A DNA stretch of 64,000 nt from Monodelphis domestica (GCF_027887165.1 NC_077234.1:195776459-195840458), one strand, 5' to 3'. Positions 34,404 through 46,024 are shown, counted from the stretch's first letter. Notes: a model not told the origin generated them from the sequence alone. Numbers and translations: made by a program.

Positions 34404-34713
34404 AGAAGTAAGTCTGTGCTGATCTAAGCCAGCCTCCCTCCTAGAACTTATAAGTTTGTCCCATGCTTGCTCAGACTCTGGAAAGGTAGGTGATATGGGG
34501 AGGAGGGGTGATGAGTTCCCTCTTTAATAGGGGAAATTTCTCCCCCTTTTAGCATGGAAATGCCCTAACGTTGCCTACCTTTTGTGCTGTGTACTACTGT
34601 GGAATTCTTTTGCTCATTTGATTTTGGTTTTGTCATTTTGAGGCACTCTTCCTTGATAGGTGGAGAGGAGAGGTAGAGCCCTGCTTTTACTCTGAAGCCA
34701 TCTTGACCCACAA
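34404..34713 (-). mobile_element. LINE-1 copy B, 5' end (second part)
   Basis: Begins with the right copy of 'agaagtaagtctgtg' and continues the leader broken off at 27961. It ends at 'gaagccatcttgacccacaa', the reversed L1 start with its YY1-like AAGATGGC core. Confidence 0.85.
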
Positions 34714-34789
34714 GACCTTGAATGAAATTTTAAAGATAAAAACAATTCATTGACTCATTCATTATACATTATTTTGTTCTTTCAAAAAG

Positions 34790-36583
34790 TAGTTTTAAAG
34801 GTATCATTTTCCAATCACATATAAAAACAGTATAAACATTCATCATTTAAAAATTTTGATTTGTAATTTTTTTCTTTTTGTCCCTTTTCCCTCCCTGAGA
34901 TGGCAAGTAATTAAACATGCAAAAATATTTCCAATCCCAATATTTGTCATATAGTGAAAGAAAACACAAACCCAAAAAACTCCCTTAAAAAAGTAAAACA
35001 AAAAGAAAAACAAAAACAAAACCCACCAACCTATGCATTTATCTAAATTCATATTCTACCAATTCTTTTGCTTGAGGTAGATAGCACTCTTATCATGTCA
35101 TCTGAAATTGTCTTGAATCATTATATTTGTGAGAATAGCTAAGACATTTACAATTAATCATCATGCCATATATTATAATGATCATTATTGCGATTACTAT
35201 GTACAATGTCTCTGGGTTCTGCTTACTTCTCTTTGTATCAGTTTATGTATTTGCAGTTCTTTCTGAAAGCATCCTTCTCATTATTTCTTATGACAAAATA
35301 GTATTCCATCATAATCATATACCACAATTTTTTCAGGCATTTCCCAATTAATGGGTATTCCTTCAATTATAAATTCTTTGCCAGCACAAAAAAAAAGCTA
35401 CTACAAATATTTTTGTACCTGTATGTCTTTTAGTTTTCTTAAAAATATCTTTGGAATATAGATTAATTACTGTTTTTTCTAGGGCAAATTGTATACATAG
35501 TTTTACAGACCTTGAGGCATAATGCCAAATTGCTCTGGAGAAAGATTCAATTAATTCACAATTTCATTAACAAATTTGTGTCCATATTCTCTCAAATATA
35601 TTCCAAAATTTGTCATTTTTATTTTTTGTCATATTAACTAATTTGAATGATATGAAATAGTAACTGAGAATTCTTTTAATTTGCATTTCTCTAATCAATA
35701 GTGATTTAGAACTTTTTTTATATGACTATAGCTAGTTTTGATCTCTTCATCGAAAAAACTAATTTGAAATCATTTAACCATTTATCAATTGGGAAATGAG
35801 TTGTATTCTTAATCATTTGACATAGTTCTCTATAAATTTGAAAAATGAATTCTTTATCAGAGAAAGATAAATTATTCCCAGTTTTCTGTTTTCCTTCTAC
35901 TCTTGGCTGCATTATTGTTTGTTTGTTTTTGTGCAACTCTTTTTAATTTAATTGAAATTATCCATTTTACATATCATAATACAATATTTTGGCAATAAAT
36001 TCTTCCCTTATGCATAGTCCTAACAGGTAAAGTACGCTGTGCTCCCCTAATATGCCTATGGGATCACTCTTAATGCCTAAATTATGCATCCATTTTTATT
36101 TATCTTGGTATGTGGTGTGAAATGTTGATCTATACAAAGCTGAACTTTTTTTTCATTTTTCCCAGAAGTTTTTGTCAAATAGAGAGTTCTTCTACCAAAA
36201 GCTGAGATCTCTGGTTTTAGCAAATAGTAGCTACCTTTGGTCACTACTTCTTGTATATTGTATATCTAATCTATTCCACTAATCCACCATTTTATTTGTT
36301 TGCCAATACCAGATAGTTTTTGATGATTATTACCTTATAAAACACTTTAATAACTTTTAAGTCTAAGTCATATCATGTCAAATTTATATTTCATCAATTA
36401 CCTTTTTACTCTTGAGCTTTTGTTCCTTTAGATGAATTTTTGTATTTATTTTTTCTAGCTCTATAAAATAATGTTGCTAGTTTGATTAGTATGACACTAA
36501 ATAAGTAAATTAACAGGCATAATAATCACTTTTATATGTAATACAATATTGGCTTAGCCTACTGTAAAAGATAATTTTATGGT
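34790..36583 (-). mobile_element. LINE-1 copy C, old, minus strand, piece 1 (3' end)
   Basis: The 3' UTR in reverse (34790-35150) is followed by ORF2 C-terminal sequence: 'aatagtattccatcataatc', 'tttcccaattaatgggtatt' and, near 36500, 'gacactaaataagtaaa' line up with the same places of the L1 at 38417-44802. Heavily mutated. The same element continues at 37436, 44877 and 50985. Confidence 0.85.
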
Positions 36584-36753
36584 TGTGACTTAATATTTAA
36601 ATTAATTATTGGTCACCATGGGACACCCCCAATAATAAAATACCCAACTCAGCTGGAAATTATGGTGATTTTAATTAATATATAGAGAAGGAATCAAGAA
36701 GTAGAAGTAGAAGTAGAAGAAGAAGAAGAAGAAGAAGAAGAAGAAGAAGAAAG

Positions 36754-36834
<81 letters not shown>

Positions 36835-37435
36835 ATTAGTTTAAACTTCTCCAGCTCAGGCTGAGCCAAACAGGGGTTAAAGGCCTTGGCCAAAGAGGCC
36901 TCCCCTGAGCCCAAGGGAAAAAGAAGTCAGCCTTATCACTCACCATGTGACCATCTCAAGGAATCTGTATGAGGGAGCTTATCCAGGTTCAAGTTCCAGA
37001 ATCGAACTGGCGCCCAGGCTGCTCACAGAAAGTGATCAGCCAGATCCACCTCTCTGGGGAAAGAGAGAGCAAAGAGAGCAAATGACACACCATAAATGAT
37101 TTTATGCCACTTTCCTGAGTCTTATCTGTACTAAAGGTAGCCTAGTTTGACTTAGGACAGCCCAGGGGTCTTTCAGCTGTTTCTGCACATGTCTATCAAA
37201 TGACATCCTCCTAAATACTTAATCCTTAAGTATGGATGTAGATATTCCTGACCTTGTTAGATTAAGTAGGGTGGAGCAATGTAGAGTTCACAAGACATTC
37301 CTGATTCTATTAGAACAAGTATTTCCATTGTTACAATCAGGAGATGACAACTTTGTCTTCCAGTAATGTATGGTCTGAGTAGGGTGGAGTAGTTTTAAAG
37401 TTCACACTACCCAGGAATAATTGATAGTCCTCTCT
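36584..37435. mobile_element. LTR fossil inserted in L1 copy C
   Basis: L1 ORF2 sequence is interrupted between 'gataattttatgg' and 'cttgtttagatctgatttt'. The insert begins near TGTGACTTAATATT and holds 'gaccatctcaaggaatctgt', 'cagaatcgaactggcgccca' and 'aggcctcccctgagcccaag', which suggest a marsupial retroviral LTR without internal genes. The exact edges and the family are uncertain. Confidence 0.5.
36694..36832. repeat. (GAA)n then (GA)n purine tract
   Basis: About 45 bp of AGA/GAA units run into about 75 bp of pure GA. It lies inside the LTR-like insert. Confidence 0.95.
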
Positions 37436-37851
37436 TGTTTAGATCTGATTTTGTCTCTGAAAAGTGTTTGTAAGAATGTTCATAATAGTTCCTGGATTTG
37501 TTTTGGCAAGTGTTTTATGTTGTCGGAAGTTATTTTAAATGGAATTCCTCTATCTCCTACTTTTGGAAGTAAATAATAATATATAGAAATGTGGATGATT
37601 TATATGGATTTATTTTATACCCTGCAATATTGCTAAAGTTGTTTATTTCAACTACATCATTTGTCTATTCTCTAGAATATCATATCATTTGCAAGAGTGA
37701 TTGTTTTCTTTCCTCATTACCTATTCTTATCCTTTTGATTTCCTTTTCTTCTGTTATTGTTATAGCTAGTAATTCTAGTGCAATATTGGATAATAATGGT
37801 GATAATAGGAATCTCCACTTCAACTCTGATCTTACTGAGAAGGATTCTAGC

Positions 37852-37908
<57 letters not shown>

Positions 37909-38416
37909 ATTATAGATTGTCCTTTCAGATGGTTTTAAATAGATACTACTTATTTTAAAGAAAAACTATTTATTCCTATTCTATTTCCCCATGTTTTAAT
38001 AGGAAGGAGTATTGCACTTTGTCAAAAGATTTTTTTTTCATTTTTGAGATTATCATGATTTTAGGGGGAGCGTTATTTATATGGTCAATTCTATGGATAG
38101 CTTTTCTAATATTGAAGCAGTTCTGCATTCCTGGTACCTTTTACCTAGTCTTAGTGTATGGTTTCTATAATATATGGCTGTGATATCCTTGCTTACTTTT
38201 ATTTAACAATTTTGTATCATTATTCATTAGGAAAATTGATCTGTAATTTTCTTTCTCTGTTTTTGCTCTTCCTAGTTTAGGTATCCTTAACATATTTGTG
38301 TCATTAAGAAATTTAAAGAACTTCTCCTTTACCCATTTCCCCAAATAGTTTATTTAGGACTGTAATTGATTGTTCTTTAAATATTTAGTAGAATTAATTT
38401 TAATGCTTTTATTCTT
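37436..38416 (-). mobile_element. LINE-1 copy C, piece 2 (ORF2)
   Basis: Reversed ORF2 around the FADD region: 'tttattttataccctgcaat', 'gcaagagtgattgttttctt', 'caactctgatcttactgaga'. A (CA)n tract of about 50 bp at 37856-37905 has grown inside it. It ends with the left copy of the duplication 'taatgcttttattctt' (38401-38416). Confidence 0.88.
37856..37905. repeat. (CA)n microsatellite
   Basis: A pure CA run of about 50 bp within L1 copy C ORF2. Confidence 0.95.
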
Positions 38417-38790
38417 TTTTTTTTTTAGAGTTTAAAAATATTTATTTTTTTTTAATATATTTTATTTGATCATTTCCAAGCATTATTCGTTAAAGACATA
38501 GATCATTTTCTTTTCTTCCCCCCCACCCCCCATAGCCGACGCGTAAGTCCACTGGGCATTAGATGTTTTCTTGATTTGAACCCATTGCTTTGTTGATAGT
38601 ATTTGCATTAGAGTGTTCATTTAAAGTCTATCCTCTGTCATGTCCCCTCAACCTCTGTATTCAGGCAGTTGCTTTTTCTCGGTGTTTCCACTCCCATAGT
38701 TTATCCTTTGCTTATGAATGGTGTTTTTTTTTCTCCTGGATCCCTGAAAGTTGTTCAGGGACATTACACCGCCCCTAATGGAGAAGTCCA

Positions 38791-39186
38791 TTACGTTCGA
38801 TTATACCACAGTGTATTAGTCTCTGTGTACAATGTTCTCCTGGTTCTGCTCCTCTCGCTCTGCATCACTTCCTGGAGGTTGTTCCAGTCTCCATGGAACT
38901 TCTCCACTTTATTATTCCTTTGAGCACAATAGTATTCCATCACCAACATATACCACAGTTTGTTCAGCCATTCCCCAATTGATGGGCATCCCCTCGTTTT
39001 CCAGTTTTGGGCCACCACAAAGAGCGCAGCTATGAATATTTTTGTACAAGTCTTTGTGTCCATTATCTCTTTGGGGTACAGACCCAGCAGTGCTATGGCT
39101 GGGTCAAAGGGTAGATATTCTTTTGTCGCCCTTTGGGCATAGTTCCAAATTGCCCTCCAGAATGGTTGGATCAGTTCACAACTCCA
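38791..39186 (-). pseudogene. ORF2 tail of the young L1, behind the nonsense codon
   Basis: The same frame as the 1136-codon part continues after the stop for 131 codons: WSCELIQPFWRAIWNYAQRA, then KTCTKIFIAALFVVAQNWK, CPSIGEWLNKLW and the normal ORF2 end TNTLWYNRT with its stop. It therefore holds the last Cys of the Cys/His motif and the C-terminal segment. Confidence 0.93.
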
Positions 39187-42100
39187 CTAGCAATGAATTA
39201 ATGTCCCTACTTTGCCACATCCCCTCCAGCATTCATTACTTTCCTTTGCTGTTATGTTAGCCAATCTGCTAGGTGTGAGGTGATACCTCAGAGTTATTTT
39301 GATTTGCATCTCTCTGATTATAAGAGATGTAGAACACTTGTTCATGTGCTTACTAATAGTTTTGATTTCTTTATCTGAGAACTGCCTATCTATTTCCCTT
39401 GCCCATTTATCAATTGGAGAATGGCTTGATTTTTTGTACAATTGATTTAGCTCATTATAAATATGAGTAATTAAACCTTTGTCAGAGGTTTCTATGAAGA
39501 TTTTTCCCCAATTTGTTGTTTCCCTTCTGATTTTAGTTATATTGGTTTTGTTTGTACAAAAGCTTTTTAGTTTGATGTAGTCAAAATTATTTATTTTACA
39601 TTTTGTGATTCTTTCTATATCTTGCTTGGTTTTAAAGCCTTTCCCCTCCCAAAGGTCTGACATGTATACTATTCTGTGTTTACCCAATTTACTTATGGTT
39701 TCCTTCTTTATGTTTAAGTCACTCACCCATTTTGAATTTATCTTGGTGTAGGGTGTGAGGTGTTGATCTATTCCTAGTCTCTCCCACACTGTCTTCCAAT
39801 TTTCCCAGCAGTTTTTATCGAATAGTGGATTTTTGTCCCAAAAGCTGGGATCTTTGGGTTTATCGTATACTGTCTTGCTGAGGTCGTTTTCCCCCAGTCT
39901 ATTCCACTGATCTTCCTTTCTGTTTCTTAGCCAGTACCAAATTGTTTTGATGACTGCTGCTTTGTAATATAGTTTGAGGTCTGGGACTGCAAGGCCCCCA
40001 TCATATGTGTTTTTTTTCATTATTTCCCTGGATATCCTTGATCTTTTGTTCTTCCAAATGAACTTTGTTATGGTTTTTTCTAAATCAGTGAAGAAGTATT
40101 TTGGTAGTTCAATGGGTATGGCACTAAATAGATAAATAAGTTTGGGTAGGATGGTCATTTTTATTATATTGGCTCGTCCTATCCATGAGCAGTTAATGTT
40201 TTTCCAATTGTTCAAGTCTAGTTTTAGTTGTGTGGCGAGTGTTTTGTAGTTGTGTTCATATAGATTCTGTGTTTGTCTTGGGAGATAGATTCCTAGGTAT
40301 TTTATTTTGTCTAAGGTGATTTTGAATGGGATTTCTCTTTCTAGTTCTTGCTGCTGAGCTGTGTTGGAGATATATAGAAAAGCTGATGATTTATGTGGGT
40401 TTATTTTGTATCCTGCAACTTTGCTAAAGTTGTTGATTATTTCAATTAGCTTTTTGGTTGAATCTCTAGGATTCTTTAAGTAGACCATCATGTCATCCGC
40501 AAAGAGTGATAACTTGGTCTCCTCCTTGCCTATTCTGATGCCTTCAATTTCTTTATCTTCTCTAATTGCTACTGCTAGTGTTTCTAGTACAAAGTCAAAT
40601 AGTAGAGGTGATAATGGGCATCCTTGTTTCACTCCTGATCTTATTGGGAATGCATCTAGTTTATCCCCATTGCAGATGATATTAGCTGTTGGTTTTAGAT
40701 ATATACTGTTTATTATTTTTAGGAATGACCCTTCTATTCCTATGCTTTCTAGTGTTTTTAATAGGAATGGGTGTTGTATTTTATCAAAGGCTTTTTCTGC
40801 ATCTATTGAGATAATCATGTGGTTCTTGCTAGTTTTCTTGTTGATGTGGTCAATTATGTGGATGGTTTTCCTAATGTTGAACCAGCCCTGCATCCCTGGT
40901 ATGAATCCTACTTGATCATGGTGAATGATCCTTCTGATCACTTGCTGGAGTCTTTTTGCTAGTATCCTATTTAAAATTTTTGCATCTATATTCATTAGGG
41001 AGATTGGTCTATAGTTTTCTTTCTCTGTTTTTGACCTGCCTGGTTTTGGAATCAGTACCATGTTTGTGTCGTAAAAGGAGTTTGGTAGAACTCCCTCTTT
41101 GCTTATTATGTCAAATAGTTTGTATAGTATTGGGGTTAACTGTTCTCTGAATGTTTGATAGAATTCACAGGTGAATCCATCAGGCCCTGGGGATTTTTTC
41201 TTAGGAAGTTCTTTGATGGCTTGATGGATTTCAATTTCTGATATGGGATTATTTAAGAATTCTATTTCCTCTTCTGTTAGTCTAGGCAGTTTGTATTTTT
41301 GTATATATTCATCCATTTCTCCTAAATTGGTGTATTTATTGCCATATAATTGGGCAAAGTAATTTCTAATGATTGCCTTAATTTCCTCCTCATTGGAGGT
41401 GCTGTCCCCCTTTTCATCTTTAATGCTGTGAATTTGCTTTTCTTCCTTCCTTTTTTTAATTAGATTGACCAGTACTTTGTCTATTTTGTTTGTTTTTTCA
41501 AAGTACCAGCTTCTTGTCTTATTTATTAAATCAATAGTTCTATCACTTTCGATTTTATTAATTTCTCCCTTAATTTTTAGGATTTCTAATTTGGTTTTCT
41601 GCTGGGGGTTTTTAATTTGATCGCTTTCGAGTTTTTTCAATTGCATTTCCAATTGATTGATCTCTGCTCTCCCTTGTTTGTTAATATGAGCTTTCAGGGA
41701 TATGAATTTGCCTCTGATTACCGCTTTGGCTGCATCCCAAAAGGTTTGAAAGGATGTTTCGCCATTGTCATTTTCCTTGATGAAATTATTAATTGTTTCT
41801 ATGATTTCTTCTTTAGCTAAACGGTTTTGGAGTATCATATTGTTTAATTTCCAATTGGTTTTAGATTTGGTTTTCCATGTACCATTACTAATCATTATTT
41901 TTATTGCCTTGTGATCTGAGAAGGCTGCATTCATTATTTCTGCTTTTCTGCATTTGTGTGCTATGTTTCTGTGACCTAATGTATGGTCAATTTTTGTGAA
42001 TGTGCCATGTGGTGCTGAGAAGAAGGTGTATTCCTTTTTATCCCTATTTATTTTTCTCCATATGTCTATTAATTCTAATTTTTCTAAGATTTCATTCACT

Positions 42101-42597
42101 TCTTTTACCTCTTTCTTATTTATTTTTTGATTTGATTTATCTAAATTTGATAATGGTTGGTTTAAGTCTCCCACTAGTATGGTTTTATTGTCTATTTCTT
42201 CCTTCAATTCTCCTAGTTTCTCCATTAGAAATTTGGGTGCTATATTATTTGGTGCATACATGTTGATTAATGATATTTCCTCATTGTCTAGAGTCCCTTT
42301 TAACAAAATATAATTACCTTCCCTATCCCTTTTGATCAGGTCTATTTTTGCATTGGCTTTATCAGATATCATGATTACCACTCCTGCCTTCTTTCTATCA
42401 GTTGAGGCCCAGAAGGTCTTACTCCATCCTTTAATTCTGACCTTGTGGGTGTCAACCCGCCTCATGTGTGTTTCTTGAAGACAACATATGGTAGGGTTTT
42501 GGATTCTAATCCATTCTGCTATTCGTCTACGTTTTATGGGTGAGTTCATCCCATTCATGTTCAAAGTTATGATTGTCATTTGTGGACTCCCTGGCAT
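39187..42597 (-). CDS. L1 ORF2 protein (endonuclease + reverse transcriptase), 1136 of ~1268 codons open
   Basis: ORF2p nicks target DNA and copies L1 RNA by target-primed reverse transcription. The AP-type endonuclease (1-~240) shows N13/N15, E42 of QETH, Y114 of MYAPN, D144/N146 of GDLNQ, D204-H205 and S227-D228-H229. The reverse transcriptase (~430-790) shows GPDG (471-474), D599 of [23 protein letters not shown] (654-667) and FADD (699-702). The C-terminal Cys/His motif starts C1123, C1127, H1135. Codon 1137 is TAG (39189-39187) where the plus-strand copy has TGG (Trp). It falls inside the CX3CX7HX4C motif and cuts off its last Cys and 131 codons. All catalytic residues are present. Truncation in this motif is expected to lower or abolish retrotransposition. 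The start is the ATG of [13 protein letters not shown], the same as in the sister copy. Confidence 0.95.
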   Translation of the reverse strand: MPGSPQMTIITLNMNGMNSPIKRRRIAEWIRIQNPTICCLQETHMRRVDTHKVRIKGWSKTFWASTDRKKAGVVIMISDKANAKIDLIKRDREGNYILLKGTLDNEEISLINMYAPNNIAPKFLMEKLGELKEEIDNKTILVGDLNQPLSNLDKSNQKINKKEVKEVNEILEKLELIDIWRKINRDKKEYTFFSAPHGTFTKIDHTLGHRNIAHKCRKAEIMNAAFSDHKAIKIMISNGTWKTKSKTNWKLNNMILQNRLAKEEIIETINNFIKENDNGETSFQTFWDAAKAVIRGKFISLKAHINKQGRAEINQLEMQLKKLESDQIKNPQQKTKLEILKIKGEINKIESDRTIDLINKTRSWYFEKTNKIDKVLVNLIKKRKEEKQIHSIKDEKGDSTSNEEEIKAIIRNYFAQLYGNKYTNLGEMDEYIQKYKLPRLTEEEIEFLNNPISEIEIHQAIKELPKKKSPGPDGFTCEFYQTFREQLTPILYKLFDIISKEGVLPNSFYDTNMVLIPKPGRSKTEKENYRPISLMNIDAKILNRILAKRLQQVIRRIIHHDQVGFIPGMQGWFNIRKTIHIIDHINKKTSKNHMIISIDAEKAFDKIQHPFLLKTLESIGIEGSFLKIINSIYLKPTANIICNGDKLDAFPIRSGVKQGCPLSPLLFDFVLETLAVAIREDKEIEGIRIGKEETKLSLFADDMMVYLKNPRDSTKKLIEIINNFSKVAGYKINPHKSSAFLYISNTAQQQELEREIPFKITLDKIKYLGIYLPRQTQNLYEHNYKTLATQLKLDLNNWKNINCSWIGRANIIKMTILPKLIYLFSAIPIELPKYFFTDLEKTITKFIWKNKRSRISREIMKKNTYDGGLAVPDLKLYYKAAVIKTIWYWLRNRKEDQWNRLGENDLSKTVYDKPKDPSFWDKNPLFDKNCWENWKTVWERLGIDQHLTPYTKINSKWVSDLNIKKETISKLGKHRIVYMSDLWEGKGFKTKQDIERITKCKINNFDYIKLKSFCTNKTNITKIRRETTNWGKIFIETSDKGLITHIYNELNQLYKKSSHSPIDKWAREIDRQFSDKEIKTISKHMNKCSTSLIIREMQIKITLRYHLTPSRLANITAKESNECWRGCGKVGTLIHC

Positions 42598-43127
42598 TTT
42601 GATTGCCTTCCCTAATTCTAACCTTTTCTTCTTCGGCTCTACCTTTTAGTCCAGTGATTTACTTTGAATCAGTCCCCCTTGTCCCCTCCCTTGATGTTTC
42701 CCTTTTTAGTCCCTCCCTTTTTGTTCCCTCCCCCTCCCCCCTCTCTTTCCCTCCCTTTTTGTTCTCCCTCTCCCCCTCCCCCCCTTGGTTTTCCCTTCTC
42801 CTTACCCTTGTTGGGTAAGATAGAATTCAAGATCCCAATGGATCTGGATGTTTTTCCCTCTCAGAGTTGATTTCCCTGAGATTGAGGTTTAAGTAAACCC
42901 CCCCCCTCTCTTCCTCTCCTTCTTATAGGAGTTTTCTTCCCCTCCCCTTCCCCTGTGAATCTTTGTGTGAGAACCATTATTCTATTTGGTCTTTCTTTAC
43001 CCCCTATTTATACATTACATTTTCCCCACATATTAGTATACATAGGTTGATATAAATGTAGTCCTTATAGAAGAGAGTTTGAGTAAAAGAAGATAACATT
43101 TTTCCCCTTTCCTTAATATTTACCTTT

Positions 43128-44051
43128 TCAGGTATTCCTTGCTCTTTGATTTTCGATATCAAACTTTCCACAGAGCTCTGGTCTTTTCTTTGCAAAAAGT
43201 TGGAAGTCTTCTATTTTGTTGAATGCCCATACTTTCCCTTGGAAGTATATAGTCAGTTTTGCTGGGTAGCTGATTCTTGGTTGGAGACCCAGCTCTCTTG
43301 CCTTTCTGAAGATCATGTTCCATGCCTTACGATCATTCAGCGTAGAACTTGCAAGGTCTTCTGTGACCCTGATTGGCATTCCTTTATATCTAAATTGTCT
43401 TTTTCTGGCTTCCTGTAGGATTTTTTCTTTTGTTTGATAGCTTTGGAATTTGGCAATTACATTCCTGGGAGTTGTCTTTTGGGGGTTTAGTGTAGAAGGT
43501 GTTCTGTGAGCTCTGTCAGTGGCTGTATTGCCCCCTTGTTCTAGATTCTCTGGGCAATTTTCTTTGATTATATCTTGTATCACCATGTCCAGTTTGGTGT
43601 TTATTTCTGGCTTTTCTGGGAGTCCAATTATTCTTAAATTTTCTCTTCTCCCCCTGTTTTCCAGATCTATCACCTTGTCGGTGAGATATTTTATGTTCTC
43701 TTCTAATTTCTTGGTGTTTTGGCTTTGCTTTATTAGTTCTTGCTTTAAAGCCTGGTTTTCTTTTACAGTTTGGTCAAACTGGTTTTGTAGATGCGTGAAT
43801 TTCTTTTGCATCATTTCCCACTTTTCCTCCCAGAGGGCTTCCATCTTTTTGGTCCTTTCTGATTCAAATTCTTCATGGGTTTGTGGAGAGTTTCTATTTC
43901 CTTTGGAAGATTTTGGAGAATTTTCTTGTATATCTTCTTCTATCTGCTCTGTATTTTGTATTTTGGCTCCATAGAATGTGTCCAGAGTCGCCCCTTTCTT
44001 CTTATTTTTCTTGGTATTTTGGGGCTTCTGTGCTTCTGTGGAGTTTGTCAT
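43128..44051 (-). CDS. L1 ORF1 protein, intact, 307 aa
   Basis: Open from ATG (MTNSTEAQKPQNTKKNK) to the stop after NQRARNT. Same layout as the ORF1 at 28768-29721: basic N-terminus, coiled coil (WEEKWEMMQKKFTHLQNQ ... LEENIKYLTDKVIDLEN), RNA-recognition domain (ENLRIIGLPEKPEIN) and C-terminal domain (IYFQGKVWAFNKIEDFQ). It is ten residues shorter: QALK is followed directly by QELIK, so VRIRQLEDNK of the sister copy is missing without a frame break. The loss lies in the coiled coil and is not a multiple of seven, so it should shift the heptad phase. Expressed, if at all, from the leader at 44052-44802. Confidence 0.93.
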   Translation of the reverse strand: MTNSTEAQKPQNTKKNKKKGATLDTFYGAKIQNTEQIEEDIQENSPKSSKGNRNSPQTHEEFESERTKKMEALWEEKWEMMQKKFTHLQNQFDQTVKENQALKQELIKQSQNTKKLEENIKYLTDKVIDLENRGRRENLRIIGLPEKPEINTKLDMVIQDIIKENCPENLEQGGNTATDRAHRTPSTLNPQKTTPRNVIAKFQSYQTKEKILQEARKRQFRYKGMPIRVTEDLASSTLNDRKAWNMIFRKARELGLQPRISYPAKLTIYFQGKVWAFNKIEDFQLFAKKRPELCGKFDIENQRARNT

Positions 44052-44802
44052 CTCTGAACGTGGAGGATTGGCTTTTCTTGTCTTTGTCTGGTGATCAGAG
44101 GCTTTAGTCCTGGGCAGATGTTGGTTCTATGAGCGTTCCCTGGGTTAAACTGAATATGCCTCACTGGAACTGGAATGGAAGGGTCGGACCACGAGGCCAC
44201 ACTCTCCCCCTGGCTCGATTTCCGGAAATTGCCTTCAGAATCCCTGGCCGTGAGGCTGTTTCGTCAGCCTGCGGGGGGATGGGCTGCCGCTTCCCCAAGC
44301 TCCGAGAACACAGACTTTCACTGAGACTTGGATAGCAGGATCCAGCCCGTGAGGCTGTCTTGCCCGCCCTGAGGGTTGCTGTTGTTTTGACCAGCTCTCT
44401 GCAGTGGAGGCCCCAGGCAGTAACTTTCACCCGGACCGACCAGCTCTTTGCAGCGGAGGCCCCAGGCAGTAACTTTCACCCGGACTGGGACTTGGGTAGA
44501 AGACCCTGAGGGTTGTTGTTCCTCAGACCCTGCTCTCTGAGCCCAGCGCGGCTGCCGCTTCCGGGAGCCTTGGACTCTGCGCTCCTACCCCTGAGGTCCG
44601 AGGGATCTCGGGTTCTGGCTTTTAAGGGGAGCCGTACCTTTTGAACCGGGTCCAGGTCCAGGAGGAGGGTTCCCAGGGTCTGTGCTGTTGGTCGTTTTGA
44701 ATTTCGGAGCCTTAGGAGCTTCTAGTTTGAGATGGGTCGGGAAGGGTTTTCCGGAGATCTGAACTTCAGCTTTCTCTAAGCCGCCATCTTAACCGGAAGT
44801 CC
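44052..44802 (-). promoter_or_regulatory. L1 5' leader/promoter with 49-bp tandem duplication and YY1-type site
   Basis: A 750-bp leader, clearly GC-richer than its surroundings and with many CpG. AAGATGGCGGC on the minus strand at 44790-44780 (+13 to +23) is a strong YY1-type site at the same place as in human L1. Two 49-bp units lie side by side at 44389-44437 and 44438-44486 (core 'gcagtggaggccccaggcag' / 'gcagcggaggccccaggcag'), differing at three bases. The sister copy at 27977-28767 lacks this pair. Confidence 0.7.
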
Positions 44803-44876
44803 TATTTTTTTTTTTTAATGCAAAGACCTGTGGAGAAGTCTGGAGTCCCAGTCCAAGGCAATCTGGGTTGAAATGC
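44803..44876 (-). other. Non-L1 sequence between L1 5' end and target duplication (probable 5' transduction)
   Basis: Seventy-four bases lie between the L1 start (44802) and the right duplication (44877). On the L1 strand they read 'gcatttcaacccagattgcc' ... 'ctttgcatt' and then a run of A directly before ggacttccgg. Neither the L1 consensus nor the interrupted host L1 explains them. A transcript begun upstream of the source L1 would carry such a piece. Confidence 0.55.
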
Positions 44877-45850
44877 TAATGCTTTTATTCTTAGGGATTT
44901 TTTTCCCTAAAGGAGCTCATTTATGGTTTGATCAATTTCTTTATTGCTTGAATGGAATTATTCAAGCATTCTATTTCCTCCTCTATTAATCTGGGCAATG
45001 TATATATTTTGCAAATATTCATCCATTTCACTTAGTATTTTAGATTTATTGTCTTATAAATGGGCAAACACACTTAATCATTGCTTAATATCATCTTCAT
45101 TTCTGGTGAAGTCACCCTTTTCATTTTTTACTGTAATATTTTTATTTTCTTCTCTTTTTAAAATTAAATTAACCAATACTTTTTTCTATTTATTAGGTTT
45201 TTATCATAAAACCAGATCCTAGTTTTATTTATTTGGTTCAATGGTTTTCTTGTTTTCAATTTTATTAGCCTCTCTTTTGATTTTCAGGATTTCAAACTTG
45301 ATGTCTAATTGGAGATTTTTATTTGTCCTTTTTCTAGTTCTATTATTTATTGTTTTGTTTTTAGTTGCAGGTTCAATTCATTCATCTGTTCTTTCTCTGT
45401 TTTATTCATGTGTTTAGAGATAGAAATGTTTTTCTAAGTGCTGCTTTGGCTACATCTCATAAAATTCAATATGCTGTCTCATTTTGTTCTCTAATTAAAT
45501 TATTTATTATTTCTATGATTTGTTCTTTGACCCTCCCATTTTCAAGAGTAGATTCCTTAGTTTCCAATTAATTTTAATCTTTCTACAGACTTTTAATGAA
45601 TATAATTTTATTGTATTATGTTCTATAAAATATGCATCTAATATTTCTGCTTTTTTCATTTTCAAATGGTATATTTTTCTCCTTTAAAATGGCTAATTTC
45701 CATGTAGATGTCATGTACCACTGACAAAAATGGTATATTCTTATCCTATTCAGTTTTTTCAGAGGTCAGTCACATATAACTTTTCTACAATTTTATAAAT
45801 CTCAAATTCTTTTTTTTGTTAGATTTATCAATGTTTTTAAATCACCACAT
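44877..45850 (-). mobile_element. LINE-1 copy C, piece 3 (ORF2)
   Basis: Starts with the right duplication and continues the reversed ORF2 without loss ('ttcttagggatttttttccc', 'tattaatctgggcaatgtat', 'ttctattatttattgttttg'), up to the endonuclease region near 'tagatttatcaatgttttt'. Confidence 0.85.
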
Positions 45851-46024
45851 TTATTCTGAAACCCATTCATCTCCTTCCACATCCCAAAGACTAAGCACAT
45901 ATTCTGCTCTGCAATATAATATAGTTTCCTATAAAACTAGACCTCTAATATTAGGCTCTAGCTTCATTCCTTTACATGGTACCAGCATCATCATTATCTG
46001 GGAATGCAGTTTTTGAGTGTGGAT

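Larger units (their letters stand above)
38417..44802 (-). mobile_element. Young full-length LINE-1, minus strand, inserted in L1 copy C
   Basis: The 5' end is GGACTTCCGG at 44802 (minus), then leader to 44052, ORF1 44051-43128, spacer, ORF2 42597-38791, 3' UTR and A tail (T run at 38413-38426 on the plus strand). The host L1 resumes exactly at a 16-bp duplication 'taatgcttttattctt' (38401-38416 and 44877-44892). Both frames are nearly intact, with one nonsense codon in ORF2. It is the youngest and best-kept element of the window. Confidence 0.97.

Noticed and set aside
36675-36914. 79-codon frame with SLSLSL and LLLLL runs
   Set aside because: Translation of the GA/GAA tract on the minus strand.
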